Shown: positions 1 through 12,653 of the stretch, piece after piece
Layout of the letters: the number at the start of each line of letters is the position of its first letter
How positions within the stretch are numbered: the first letter of the stretch is position 1
Assembly (NCBI GenBank): GCA_003255025.1
Contig: QANY01008140.1
Location: 124,001 to 188,000, forward strand
Source of the DNA: Datisca glomerata
Lineage: Eukaryota > Streptophyta > Magnoliopsida > Cucurbitales > Datiscaceae
DNA: 64,000 nt
Reading direction: 5' to 3'
Made by a program: the position numbers and the translations under genes
The notes under the pieces: generated by a model
The model's input: only the letters and a program-made list of their open reading frames with translations
Database searches by the model: none
Told to the model about the DNA's origin: nothing

Positions 1-1586
1 TATTAGACAAGAAATACTGGAGCGTAAATCTTCTTATTGTTGCCGAATGCTATAGTACATAATTTTCAGTGTTAGAGTAGGTATTTTTGGTTAGTCTCAT
101 TACATGTGGGTGTTTTAATTATCGTTGTGTAGGTTTTCTTCCTTTTGTTTTGGTAAGAAACATTTTTTTTAAAAACAAACTTTCACAAAGTGTACATCTC
201 AATTTTACATCCCATTATAAAAAGGATGGAAAATCCCTGAGTTTGTCGCACATATCCTTGTACAATGAAAATGAAAAGCAGTTAGCAGTAGGATGCCGGA
301 ACTCTTTTGGCTCGCTTGAATAGAATGTGAAATACTTGCTGGATTGATTCTTATGTTTTCCTAACCCTTGTGCTGTTTTACTTATAAGTGAAAGAAGTCA
401 CTTATAGCAAGTTTTTATAATTTAATTATATCTTAAGATACTCATGCACTACTAATTTTATGTACTTGAATTGCTTAAAAGATGTAATTACTGTTAGAAT
501 GTAAGTATGGATAAAAGAAGTAATATATAGACATCGTCTCCAGATTGCAATTTTTTAACATTAACTATGTGAAAGAAGTCACTCATCTGTAATAATGTAT
601 CAAGGTAGGGAGGAGACGACAATCATTTTTGGACAATTTTGTCCACTTATATTTGATACATTACTCAAAATAACATTCTAATAATTGGTACTTCAAAAAT
701 TATATAAGTTTATCAATGGCATTAGTTTTTTAAATTTGTTCACCTATTAAATGAATTTGAAAAAAAGTCAAGTGATTAATATATAGTTTTTAAGTTAGTT
801 TTAATTTGATAACTTTGAATGAATTGTAGCAAGTTTTTAAAACTTATCGTGAAATCTACAACTTTCTACTAATAGAGAAAAAGTGAATTATCTCTATAAG
901 ATATAATTAAATTAATACACAATTTTAGAACATTTAGTTATTCTATATATAATTAGTTTGTTACTTAAATAGTTACAAAAAAATGTACAAACAAAAAATT
1001 AGATTTGCAATAAAAGCTAGTTTAAAAAAATAGAACATAGATAAATTAATTTTAATCACCTGTTTATTCTTTTAAATTTAGAGCACATTTCTTCTTTATA
1101 CTCCTAATTTTTTCCTAGGAAAAATGCATGAAGATGTTCTTTAACTTGGCTGAATAATAATATATCAGCAAATAAAAATAATTTCGATATAACATTGTCT
1201 TGATTTTATCACACAAATTAGAAACAAATAATATGATGCTAAATACATTTCTTTTTAATTCACATAAACACAACATTTCTATAAGTACTAATTATTGCTA
1301 AAAATATAATAAATTCAAATACATGTGCATCGTGTGTTGACTAGTCTTTTAAGTGGCATTACCTTCTTACTATTAGTTTCCTTTCTTTTTCTTGAACTTA
1401 CTGGATTTTGTTTTATAGGAGACATGAATTTGTCTGTCAATGAATAATTGGACTCCGCGATACTTGCAGAAGTCTCATATATCTCACTCATGATTATTCC
1501 TGCCTAGAAAAATGTATTGGAAGTTATTAGTGCTCTTTCACACATTTCGTTTGGTAGTTTATTTCTTTTTTACTATATTTTGTCAG
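1..1586 (+). other. MED14 intron sequence (upstream part)
   Basis: AT-rich, no exon of MED14 recognisable. It contains a 15-bp direct repeat (GTGAAAGAAGTCACT at 388-402 and 569-583), a 10-bp inverted repeat flanking a short palindrome near 594-663, and a candidate non-autonomous Helitron (891-1344). The expected upstream MED14 exons must lie left of position 1. Confidence 0.6.
891..1344 (+). mobile_element. candidate non-autonomous Helitron in MED14 intron
   Basis: The element would start with TCTCTATAAG preceded by host A at 890 and end with CTAG at 1341-1344 followed by host T, which is the A|TC...CTRR|T arrangement of Helitrons. Just before the end is GTGCATCGTGTGTTGA, closely resembling the 3' terminal segment of the better supported Helitron at 52266-53237. 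The terminal hairpin here is weak (about 4 of 5 pairs). No protein coding capacity is visible. Confidence 0.4.
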
Positions 1587-4500
1587 CAGAAGGATATTAA
1601 GTCTGAGTGCAAGGAATATGAGGGGCAAGAAGTATTACGCGTGCGTGCCTACAGCTCATCATTTTTCACTCTTGGTATAAATATAAGGTACCTACCTTTG
1701 GTTGAGTTACTATATATTGATTATCAGTGGCATACATAGAAAATTGTTGTCCACAAACTGTAAGGACAAGTTTCTTCCTAACAACTATAGAAAAGTTGTA
1801 CGTTGCCTAATTAGCTTTTAGATTAGTGATGTAGGACAGGTTTCAAGTTTTGATATATAATTCCTGTAAAGATATATTAGTAGCATAATGTGATGCAATG
1901 TTGATTACATTTTGTTCTATTGTATGTTACCTTCTTAAAATAGTAATGATACATATAATATTAATATTCATAAAGATATGGGAAAAGTACTGCTAGGATA
2001 GCGCTTAGATGGGATTATTATTGTTGATCAATTGTCTCTAATTGTCATTGAACCTATATTTGACCTTATTGTACTATGTTGCCTGGGGAAAGACTTTCAT
2101 CACGATTCTTCGTATTTGGCATTGTCTTTAATTTGTTGAATCTGCATTTACCTTATTGTACTATTTTGATTGGGGAAAGCCTTTGATCAGGGTCCTTGGT
2201 ATTTCTGACATTGTTTTCTATTTGTAGAAATGGCCGTTTTCTTCTTCAATCATCCAGGAATATTATTGCACCCTCAGCAGTGATAGAATGTGAAGAAGCT
2301 CTGAATCAGGGAAGTATGAATGCAGCTGGAATTTTTATAAGGTTGAGAAGCAAAAGTATTCTGCATTTATTTGCATCTATTGGGAGATTTCTAGGCCTTG
2401 AGGTAACCATCTACTCCCCTTTTTGTTAGAAAGTAGCTAAATGTCAATCTTTGGCTTTTGCTAAGGTGTTATATGTGTTGATTATCGTGGAATGACTGAT
2501 TTTTTCTTATTGTCAGGTTTATGAACATGGTTTTAATACGGTAAAAATACCTGAGAACGTAAAAGGTTCAGTTATGTTGCTAATGGCGTTTCCGGACTGT
2601 GGGAATGCATATTTTCTGCTGATGCAACTTGACAATGTTTTTGAGCCCCAATTTAAATTGCTGGAGACTCAGTCAGATCCATCTGAGAAAGACCATTCTT
2701 TTGATGACATGCATCATGTGATCCGCATGAAGGAAGTTAACATTGGCCAGGTACAGATGCTTGAAGATGAACTGAATTTGAGTCTGTTCAATTGGGATAA
2801 ACTACTTCCCTTTTTGCCAAATGCTGGGGGTATTCCGAGTCCTGAACATGGTGTTCTATCTGATATTGGCCTTGACAGCACTATGCACATTGCCAGATGT
2901 CTTCCATCTAGTTTTTCATCCGTTGTTGATGAAATCTTTGAACTTGAGAAGGGGACATCATTACCTCCATTATCTGGTTCTAATCTATCTTCATCAATTA
3001 ATGCATCAGCTTCGCACATTGGTCACTCCATGAACCTTCACAATTTAAAAGTTGGAAACCCCTCTCCTAAGTGGGAGGTTGGCATGCAGCTATCTCAGAT
3101 GAATAACAATGTTACAAAAGGTTCAAATATGGGCTCTCATTATAAGGGTCCCCTGTATTCTTCTAACAATTTGAAGGGCCTAGTACAGTCCACATCTCCT
3201 AGTTCTCTTTCTACTCCTGGAAGGGGCACATTTATGAAAAGACTATCAGCTTCAAAATCCGAACAGGACTTGGCTACTCTTAAATCCCCCAATGCTATTG
3301 AGGTTAGTTCTTATACTGCAATGGACGAAGATCACCTGAGAAATCTGAGTGATACTTCGATTGATGGAATGCATGGGAGCAGGTCATCTCGTTTATTATT
3401 TCCACAGCGACAAAGTGGCCTTCAAATTGTTGAAAGTACAAAACCTAATGTACTTGGAACTTCAACCACAGTGAGTGGATCTTCGAGGCCCGTTAGATCA
3501 AGTTCCTCTGCTCCTCCCGTATGTAAGATGCATTCTCTGTTTTCTCCGTATTCAGTGAGACAAATTTAGATTTACCATCAAAAGTTCCAATTTTCTTGTT
3601 TTTGGTATCCGTTGACTAATAAACACGTTCTTTTTCAGCCCATATTCAAGATCCTATGATTTGTCATAGCCCTGGTTATGATACTGTTTCCAAAAGTGAG
3701 AAAATTAATCAGAAGCGTGCAGTTTCATACATACTGAATTTGATTCCATCTCTACAAGGTTTGGAAGTGGAAGTTGGATTGTCAAAGCGAAGGAGGATAT
3801 CAGAATCTGCTCATTCAGATCAGCTTCTGTCGCCAACGCTTATATCAGCAGACATGAACTCAAAAGCTGTAGGGTACAGTTATGGGAATCTTATTGCGGA
3901 AGCGAATAAAGGGAATGCTCCTTCTCTAATATATGTCTCAGCCTTTCTTCACGTGGTTAGGCATTGTTCACTCTGTATTAAGCATGCCAGACTAACCAGC
4001 CAGATGGAGGCACTGGATATCCCTTACATAGAAGAGGTGGGTTTAAGAAGGGCATCCTCAAACATATGGTTTCGGCTTCCATTTGCGAGAGGTGATTCAT
4101 GGCAACATATATGCTTGCGACTAGGCAGACCTGGAACCATGTGTTGGGATGTCAAAATAAATGACCCACATTTCAGGGACTTGTGGGAACTTCAGAAAGG
4201 AAGCAATATTGCAACTTGGGGTTCTGGTGTTCGAATAGCTAATACATCTGATATAGATTCTCATATCCATTATGATCCAGAAGGTGTTGTTCTTAGTTAT
4301 CAATCTGTTGAGGTTGATAGTATTAAGAAGTTAGTGGCAGACATCAGAAGACTTTACAATGCAAGAATGTTCGCCATTGGGATGCTGAAACTTCTTGGGG
4401 TGAGAGTAGATGAGAACCTAGAAGAAAGCAGTACTAACACTGATATTAAGGTACCAGTGAGCAAAGGTGCAGTAGAGACAGCAGATAGGTTATCAGAGCA

Positions 4501-7500
4501 GGCAAGGAAGGCATTTAAAATTGAGGCGGTTGGACTCACGAGTTTATGGTTTAGTTTTGGTACTGGTTTTTTGGCTCGCTTCGTTGTGGAGTGGGAATCA
4601 GGCAAAGAAGGTTGCACAATGCATGTTTCCCCTGATCAGCTTTGGCCTCATACCAAGGTTCGATGATTATCTGGTTATGTTTGTATTATCGTTTTATCTC
4701 TGCCTTTTCTTCCATTCTTATCCTTTATATAAATCTGAAGATTTTATTGTCTGATTTTGAGGCTAAGTGATCAATGGAAACAGATTCCTTGCCGTGCTTA
4801 GCAACGGCAGAGGTTGAAGTTGGATTAGATCTGATTCAACTGATTTTATATTAAAATATTAATTTTATTATTTTTTCTTTTTCTTTTTTGCTTCTTCCAA
4901 TAACAGATCTGGTCCGTTCAGATCTGGCTGAACAGACCAGATTTGACATTGTCTCTGCCATTGGAACCCAACGGCAGAGAATCCCAATCTTGCATCAATA
5001 CCCACTTTGCTCTTTAGTGTAGGAGTTGTAAAGTGTCAATTGTCATTTGCATCTCTGCTTTATGGATTTTTTTAAGAAACAAAATTTTAATTAAAACAAA
5101 AAAATACAGAAGATAGTGAATAAGAAATCCTGTAAACTTCCAAGAGAAAACTTATGGATTTTTACAATTGGTTTTCCAATCTCTAACCAGTAAAAAAGAG
5201 GGATGCCCTGGAAATGATTAGTGCCAGAAGCAAACAAAGAAGCCCCAAAAGACAAATTAGACCAAATACACTCTAATCAATTCGGCCTTTCTTCGAATAA
5301 ACATCGATTTGTGTCCTTCCAGATAGACCAAACAAGAGCTAAGACCGATGAGGACCGCTGAATTCTCCCTTGCCAAAGCAACTTCCCAAACTATTTTTGG
5401 CCGAAACCTGGCAACAGCGTGAAGGGGAGCACCAAAACAGCAAAAGAACAGTGAAGGAACAAATTATTCATACCTTACTCCTGCTGAAACACACATAATA
5501 CATTTGCGAGGGGATGAGTCCGAAGAATGAAACCTCTTCTACATCATGTCGTAGTGAAGAAAAGGATTTTCCTGGGAACCTTAGCTTTCGAAATGAAATT
5601 AAGATTAACTGCCAGAAAAAAGCCCACTAAATACGATTTACAAGACTTGCGCATTGTATAGCTAGTGCAGCGAGCTGGAGGACACCTTGAAAATAATATG
5701 CTGATGCTTTGTATGCTGTGGATTAAGTTTCTCCGAGTGCTTTATCTTGAAAAATACTTGCACACTGTCTAACAAGTCCCCTCCCCCCTCTTCAGGTTGA
5801 AATGAAAAGCGGGAATAACGTTGACTTTTTACATGCATGACACTTCAGCCTTAATATTCTAGGACTTGCTCCAAAATAGTTAATTCAACTGGCTATGATG
5901 AAGACTCGAGTCTCATTAGCTATAATTGCAGGCATCTAAATCTAACAACAATGTTTCCCATAAAGAAAAGAGTTTGTTGTTAAATTTTATTATGTCTTCT
6001 TGGCCTAGTGTCGCTGTTTTTTCTTTCATCACGGGACTTCCTTTTCTCCTTTCTTTGCTATATTCTTTTTAGTAACACAATTCTTGTTTATTCCCCCAAA
6101 AGAAAATCTTAATTTCCAGTTTATATTGTATAGATGTGCATTTAGAATATTATGCTTTTCTCTTATGTACAGTTTCTGGAAGATTTCATAAATGGCGGTG
6201 AAGTTGCATCCCTCTTGGACTGCATTCGCCTCACTGCAGGGCCATTACAGGCTCTTGGAGCTGCAACTCGGCCAGCACGAGCTGGTCCTGTTTCAGGGCT
6301 TCCTGGCGTGGCAGCAGCGCTTTCTTCCATTCCTAGACCGGGAGGCACCACTCCAGCTCATAGTCTTTTGCCAGGCACTGCGGCCACAAACGCTACTCAG
6401 GTTACATCTGGCCCTCAAGGGAATGCTGTTCATTCTACTGTTACAGGCCCTCTTGCAAATTACAACCTTCACGGATCTGCTGTTTTAACTGCTGGTGGGC
6501 GAGGGGGGCCAGGAGTCGTGCCTAGCTCATTGTTGCCGATAGATGTTTCTGTGGTTCTACGTGGTCCCTATTGGATTCGAATTATATATCGCAAACAGTT
6601 TGCAGTTGACATGCGCTGCTTTGCTGGGGATCAGGTTTGGTTGCAGCCAGCAACACCTGCTAAGATGAACCCTTCCATTGGAGGGTCATTACCTTGTCCA
6701 CAATTTCGGCCATTCATTATGGAGCATGTTGCTCAAGAATTGAATGGTTTAGAGCCTAATATCACTGGTGGCCAACAGACAGTTGGACTGACTGGAACTA
6801 ACAACCAAAACTTAAATTCAACTTTACAGCTTTCAGCTGCCAACGGAAGTAGAGTTAACCTCCCTGGTTCTGCTGCAGCAATATCTAGGCCTGGGAACCA
6901 GGTAGCTAGTATAAACCGTGTGGGAAGTGCTCTTTCAGGATCCTCGAGTCTAGCTGCGGTAAGCTCAGGGATGCCTTTACGTAGAGCCCCAGGAGCAGGT
7001 GTCCCTGCACATGTGAGAGGGGAATTGAATACAGTCATTATTGGTCTTGGGGATGATGGAGGGTATGGAGGTGGCTGGGTTCCTCTTGTTGCTCTAAAGA
7101 AGGTCCTAAGAAATATTCTCAAGTACCTTGGAGTCCTCTGGCTATTTGCCCAGCTGCCAGATCTTTTGAAAGAGATTTTAGGGTCAATTTTGAAGGATAA
7201 TGAAGGCGCGCTCCTCAACTTGGACCCTGAACAGCCTGCATTACGCTTCTTTGTGGGGTGAGTGATAGTTAAGCATCCCAATCCTCTGGTGCTGCTTTAG
7301 ATATGTATATGTGATATTGGATTCTCTGTTTTTCTTCACACAAGTCATAGAATGGTGTGGATGATCTTGTGTTAATGTGCTTTTCATATTGCTTCAACAG
7401 TTTTGATTTTGAAGCCCATAAATAAGCTAAAAAGAGAAATCTCTCCCATAAATTCTCTACATCTTCCTCTTTTATATAGTTCTTTAGTCAAGTCTTGCTA

Positions 7501-8332
7501 GTAATCTGAGTGCGTTTCTTTGTGCAGGGGTTATGTATTTGCTGTTAGTGTTCACAGAGTTCAACTACTACTTCAAGTCCTCAGTGTGAAGCGTTTCCAT
7601 CATCAACAGCAACAGCAGCAGCAAAACTCCACCACTGCACAAGAGGAGTTGACACAATCAGAAATAAGTGAGATATGTGATTACTTCAGCCGTCGTGTTG
7701 CATCAGAACCCTACGATGCTTCTCGGGTAGCATCATTCATTACACTCCTCACTTTGCCTATATCAGTTTTAAGAGAATTTTTGAAATTAATAGCATGGAA
7801 GAAAGGATTAGCCCAGGGGCAAGGTGGGGATATAGCTCCAGTGCAGAAACCCCGTATTGAGTTATGTCTTGAAAATCATTCTGGGTTGAATATAGATAAT
7901 AACTTGGAAAATTCATCTACATCTAAAAGCAATATCCACTACGATCGACCACATAATTCTGTTGATTTTTCTCTGGCTGTTGTACTTGACCCTGCACACA
8001 TACCTCACATAAATGCTGCTGGTGGTGCTGCATGGTTGCCATATTGTGTCTCAGTGAGGTTGAGATATTCATTTGGTGAAAATCCTGTTGTCTCTTTTCT
8101 GAGTATGGAAGGAAGCCACGGTGGACGAGCTTGCTGGTTTCATGTCGATGACTGGGAAAAGTGTAAACAAAGGGTGGCTCGGACGGTGGAAGTTTGTCGA
8201 AATTCAACAGCAGATGTTAGCCAAGGAAGGTTGAGAATAGTTGCAGACAGTGTGCAAAGGACACTAACTTTATGCCTTCAAGGGTTACGGGACAGTACTG
8301 GGGTTACTTCAAGCTCCGTCACCTCAGTATAG
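1587..8332 (+). CDS. MED14: Mediator subunit 14 (MED14/STRUWWELPETER), 3' portion of gene
   Basis: MED14 is the scaffold subunit of the nuclear Mediator complex; it links head, middle and tail modules and is needed for RNA polymerase II transcription. I place six coding exons: 1587-1687, 2228-2402, 2517-3522, 3639-4657, 6173-7257 and 7528-8332 (stop at 8330). Each junction is GT-AG and the phases agree, giving 1,396 residues of C-terminal sequence. Landmarks seen are EVLRVRAY and SSFFTLGINIR (exon 1587), SKRRRISESAHS (exon 3639), VVLRGPYWIRIIYRKQF and GDDGGYGGGWVPLVALKK (exon 6173), and SVHRVQLLLQVLSVKRFHH followed by a polyglutamine run (exon 7528). They match plant MED14 in order. The Ser/Gly-rich linker in exon 2517 is the variable part of the family. 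The first ~300-350 residues are missing because the gene continues left of the window. The protein ends in a Ser/Thr-rich tail. Identification is secure; the acceptor at 1587 has a 3-nt alternative. Confidence 0.95.
4800..4985. repeat. cluster of short hairpins with repeated CAACGGCAGAG
   Basis: Two strong foldbacks occur close together. CTGGTCCGTTCAG pairs with CTGAACAGACCAG (12 of 13). TCTCTGCCATTGG pairs with CCAACGGCAGAGA (12 of 13, 3-nt loop). A weaker AGTTGGAT/ATTCAACT stem precedes them. The 11-mer CAACGGCAGAG is present at both ends of the block in direct orientation. This could be a degraded foldback MITE; no target duplication was found. Confidence 0.45.
5065..5480 (-). mobile_element. 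LINE 3'-end remnant, antisense to MED14
   Basis: The left edge reads TTTTTTTAAGAAACAAAATT, the complement of the LINE 3' end seen elsewhere in this window (for example near 48060 on the + strand, GTTTCCTAAAAAAA). The following 400 bp, read on the minus strand, have the composition of the LINE ORF2 C-terminal end but no long frame survives. Heavily decayed. Confidence 0.4.
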
Positions 8333-8880
8333 CTGTACACATTACACAATGATCGGGAATGATCAAACAACTTGTCTCTCGTCAACTTCATGGGGAATTA
8401 GCAACATATTCAGGTTTTCCATTTTTCTTATTTGTTAATTAGCTAACTTAGAAGTTATTGAGCCAAAAAGGAAAAAGATCTTCTGATAAATAGTAGGATG
8501 TAGAATATTTTTGGAGCTAGATCATTTGATAGCTAGGTCGAGGTTGATTGGATTTATATATAGGTTTGGTGTACATTGGTTTCTTTTTTGCGCCGCTATT
8601 TGTACAGAACTAGATGGTAATTTCTGATCGGACAGTAACTCTGTTTTTTTCGGTGCTCTGCTATTCCCCCAATACATGCTTCGTTTTCTTGAGATATGCA
8701 ACTACGAGTAGATTGTTTCTGTTAGAAAGTTTTTTTCCTTCGGAAATTTCTATTTGTTCAGTTTGTTATTTGTACAAAGACCAATTTTATTACAGTGTTG
8801 AGCAGTCAACACTGTGACTTATTACACATCAAATGTGTGATTCGATTATAATAATAGTTGTGTAATATTTTCTTGTATAA
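8333..8880 (+). other. probable MED14 3' UTR
   Basis: The sequence directly after the MED14 stop is T-rich and contains AATAAT-type signals around 8850, before the AT-rich intergenic stretch. The exact polyadenylation site cannot be read from sequence alone. Confidence 0.4.
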
Positions 8881-9636
8881 ATTCATGGACGTTGAATCAA
8901 TTCATTCGTTCAACTGCTACGAGATTTGCTAGCTGCTGAATATCGTCAGCCTTAGTGGACCATTTGTGCACTTTTCTTGAAAGAATTAAAGGTAACCACT
9001 CACTAGAAAATACTGTTTTAAGGAAACTAGAGCTGAATGCGATTTAATATCGAGGGATAACTTTAAACTGAAAAACAGAAAAGTATTTGCAAATATGGCC
9101 TAAAAAGAAACTGAAAGATGCGCAACCTGGGTTGAGGTGAGAACGAGAAAAATAGGTCCTAAGCAGATTGAAATTGAATAGTTATACGGAGATCGGCTGC
9201 ATAAAATAGAGTATTCTGAGCAGATGATCCGATCCATTATATGTAGGGAGAGGTATCTCAGAGAACTACAAAAATGCTAAAATGTCTTGAGAAAAGAGTG
9301 AATTGCAAGAATATCTGAAAGGAATAAAAATTACAAAAATGTTCGAAGAAACTAATTTAATTATCAAATTACTCAGGTGTGATGAAACTAATTTTTTAAA
9401 TTAAATTATTTATTTCTTGGTCATTTTTGTAGTTTGGGCGCAAAACGTGAATTTCTGTCATTTTCCATTTGTATGTACATATACGTGCAAGAGAATCTTT
9501 CCTTAAATGAACTCGGAGTCTTCTGTTTGATTAGCAATCCCGTAAAAATGAGCAAATTGTACGTAAAAACTGTCAAATATGCTACACAACATAGTTCTAT
9601 TAATCCCAAAATTGTGAGTTAAAAAGGACTCGCATA
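8881..9636. other. tail-to-tail intergenic region between MED14 and XPO4
   Basis: About 0.75 kb between the two converging genes; part of it must be XPO4 3' UTR. Short ORFs of ~62 codons exist on both strands at 9421-9622 but resemble no known protein. No RNA gene or mobile element recognised. Confidence 0.6.
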
Positions 9637-12600
9637 TCAAATTGTACCTAAAAAGCCACGAACATCTATTAGGAAGTTGTTTAGATTCTTCCTAAATCTC
9701 TGGTAATTCACACGATCAAGGGTCGGCAATAGTTGATTTGCAGTGGTCAGTGACTGCAATGCATTTGCGAGCCTTGATTTAAATGTATGATTCCCTTGCC
9801 TCTCTATTAACTCGTTCCCTAATCTCTGCAGCAAAAGACACAGTATTGTACAGCTTCTCAGAACACATACATTGAACTAAATAAATACATAAGAGGACGA
9901 AATTCTTAAAATAGTATAGAAGACTGAACTTGAACTCGAACTCAAACTAGTTGACATAATGTGTTATTCCTTTAGAAAAATGGGAATTTCTTAAAATGAG
10001 AAATTTATGATCATCTTCAGATGAGGAAAAAGCAACCAGGTTTGGTATTAGCTTTGGCTATACTATAATGCATTACCCAATCCTGCATTAATAATTTGAT
10101 GTTTCCTTCTCCATGGAAAGTATTGGGATTGTGACATTAGTAGAAGTACCTGATAAACATTTTGTTCACATAAAATTAGTGGAAGAAGAGCATCAGCTGC
10201 GTTTCCCACCAAATCAGGACTGAAATTACAAGAATAAAAAAAATCAAATGTCATCCGGAATTAGATTTACTGTTGCAAATATAAATAAAAATACTGAATC
10301 CCTTTTTATAACAAGTAATTAATCTGTTCCAGTTTCAAGTTTATATAGAGTCGACATTTTACAACATTCTCTCTTTTTTTTTCCTAGGAAACAGAGAAGT
10401 GAAAAATCTTGGTCAAATTTATCAACCTTTAAACATCATCCTCGGTCTAAAGGAGCTTTGCGGACAAAACGCCTGCCTATACATTCTGCATAGTTTTTAG
10501 AAGTATGATTTGCATCCTTTTTAAGTACATATATAGATGCTTATTCTAAATTTTACCTGTAATCCTCAAAGAGAAGCAACTGCAGTAGTGATCGAAGGAA
10601 TCGGCCTAAGATGCCATCCTGAAAATTTCCATCTACATCTTTAAAACTTGCTGCTTGTGATCCCAAGCCTGCTTTACCAGCAGAAATCTCCTTATAGTGG
10701 TAGGAAGAAAGAGATTTTAAGGCAGTCAAGCACATGTTCACGATATCAGTGTCCTGTAGGATCACAATAGAGACAAGTAGCTCAACCACTATATTCATGG
10801 AATACAATCAAAATGAATATGTAAAGGAGAAAAGGGAAAAGAGAAGAATATATAAAAGAAAAGAATGACTTGCTAATAAGAAGAATAATTTAATTTGAGA
10901 GAAGGATCGCACAACATATGGAATTATAAGTCAAATTATTCCACAATTTACTGAAGTCCTAACACAAAGCAAAAACCCATTTTATAAGCAAAGCGATATA
11001 TTGTCTAATAATTAACCTGATTAAAAGATAAGTAAAATAACCACACGAAATGCCAATTTCTTGCTACAAGCACATACCAAAAGATCCAAAAATTTACAAA
11101 ATTAGATCAGAAAATCAGACAAAACAAATGTCCTCGTGTTATATAGTTCATAATTCTCACCCCTAGTTGGGGGGGGGGGGGGGGGGGGNGGGGGGGGGGG
11201 GGGGGGGGGGGGGGGGGAACTCGAACCCAAGGAGAAATAGAGTGAACAACAAACTGATGCTAGACAAGAAGTTGGATAACAGAGAAAAAGAAGCAGAAGA
11301 GAATATGAGATAAAAAAAAAAGAGAATGAGAGTGAAGAGTGAACAAGAAGGGAGAGAGATTTGCATGGAGGAAATAATAACAGAAGATCATCAAGCCAAC
11401 CTGATTCTACCTTAATTTAAATACTCATTCCAGTTTTTATCGTTCTCAGCTAGTCAAAATAACATGACCTGAATTCTTTTTCTTTTTCTGGGTTTTCCCC
11501 AATGGAGTTTTTACCGGACAAGGTTTTCTAACAAGGCTAGCCAAGGGGGGATTTACATCTTGTACATTCTCTTTATTTTGTGTTATGTGCTACTTCTTTA
11601 GCATTCTACTGGTTGAGTCACCGCCTATAGTGTTTCTTCCTGTTCTGAACTCTTTTTTGTTTCTTTTTCTGTTTTCTTATTTAATAATATTTGTCTAGCT
11701 GCTAATCTCTCTAGTAGCTAGTCACATTTTTCTCTTATTACAAACCCACATTCAAGAATCCTAACTGTCAAGAATAAAATGAACTCCCTTCCAGCAAATT
11801 TGAAACTACAACAAAAAACATAATGATCAAGATCTCTATCATTTTAATAATTTCTTCTGAAAGAAAGATCCAAGAGAGGTTATGATTTAGAGAGAACAAA
11901 CTTCTGATAACTGCATCATGGTATGTGGAAAGATTATAGAGATAGCTGCATTCTGATTAAAATGAATCCTTACAGCATTTTATGATAAGGATTGACATTT
12001 CATTATTGCCTAGAAATCACAATCATAGTCCATAAGACACTGTTACTTGCCTGATGGTGAAGGCCAAAGTCAAGAGTTCCAAGCACATGAGCAAAGGCTT
12101 CATTGCTTAGTTTTGCGACTGTTTCAGGATAAACCTCCAACAAATGCGATAACAAAGAGAAGTACTGCACAAGAGCAACATACAGCGGGTTTCTTTTCTC
12201 CTTCTTTTGCACTAAGAAAAATATCCAGATTCTTTTTTGTGATGGATGAAGAAGCTTACATCATGACAAAGCTTGGGGTATTTCAGCAGGTCGACAGATA
12301 TCAGAGGAGTGATAATGTGAAGACCAAAGTAAACAACCTGCAAAGAGCAAGACATAAGATACTATAAACTATTTCGTTCAGAGACAGCAATATGCCACTA
12401 CCTTAGATATATCAGTGCCTTGTGCGTCAACAGCATCAGATGAAAAATCAACCTGCAACATAAATTCTTCTAATGACGGTCAATCACTGCCTGATACTAG
12501 GACAAATATTTACTTTCGTAGTGCAAAAGTGTGATTGCAACCCACCAGATCTTTTGAACAAAGATTCAAGAGAAGCTGAAGAAGAGCACGTAAATCCTTA

Positions 12601-12653
12601 TACTTTTCAGTTTTTTCCTCATTACGCAAGCTGCTAGAGAGACTTATGTATAT
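9637..12653 (-). CDS. XPO4: XPO4 exons 26-32 (residues 903-1170), C-terminal region
   Basis: Exon 26 encodes [19 protein letters not shown]. Exon 27 encodes [14 protein letters not shown]. Exon 28 encodes [19 protein letters not shown]. Exon 29 encodes [19 protein letters not shown] and has the GC donor. Exon 30 encodes [20 protein letters not shown] and SRFL-like [16 protein letters not shown]. Exon 31 encodes [18 protein letters not shown]. Exon 32 encodes [10 protein letters not shown] and ends with the TGA at 9637-9639. The [14 protein letters not shown] block aligns with the C-terminus of animal exportin-4, separating it from exportin-7. Confidence 0.93.

Larger units (their letters stand above)
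4658..6172 (+). other. MED14 intron with hairpin cluster and LINE remnant
   Basis: A 1.5-kb intron between the exon ending ...LWPHTK and the exon beginning FLEDFINGG. It contains three short hairpins at 4800-4985 and an antisense LINE 3' remnant from about 5065. The rest shows nothing recognisable. The polypyrimidine tract and acceptor lie at about 6155-6172. Confidence 0.7.

Noticed and set aside
87..323. 78-codon open frame at the left edge
   Set aside because: No similarity to MED14 or any known domain; lies in an AT-rich intron.
6733..7281. 182-codon open frame antisense to MED14
   Set aside because: It lies wholly opposite a conserved MED14 exon, has no recognisable protein features and is explained by codon bias of the real exon.
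11163..11366. Poly-proline protein on the minus strand
   Set aside because: The prolines come from the poly-G tract with an ambiguous base in an intron.
9637..12653. Exportin-7 (RanBP16) instead of exportin-4
   Set aside because: The C-terminal blocks ([23 protein letters not shown]) and the N-terminal [15 protein letters not shown] agree with exportin-4, not exportin-7.
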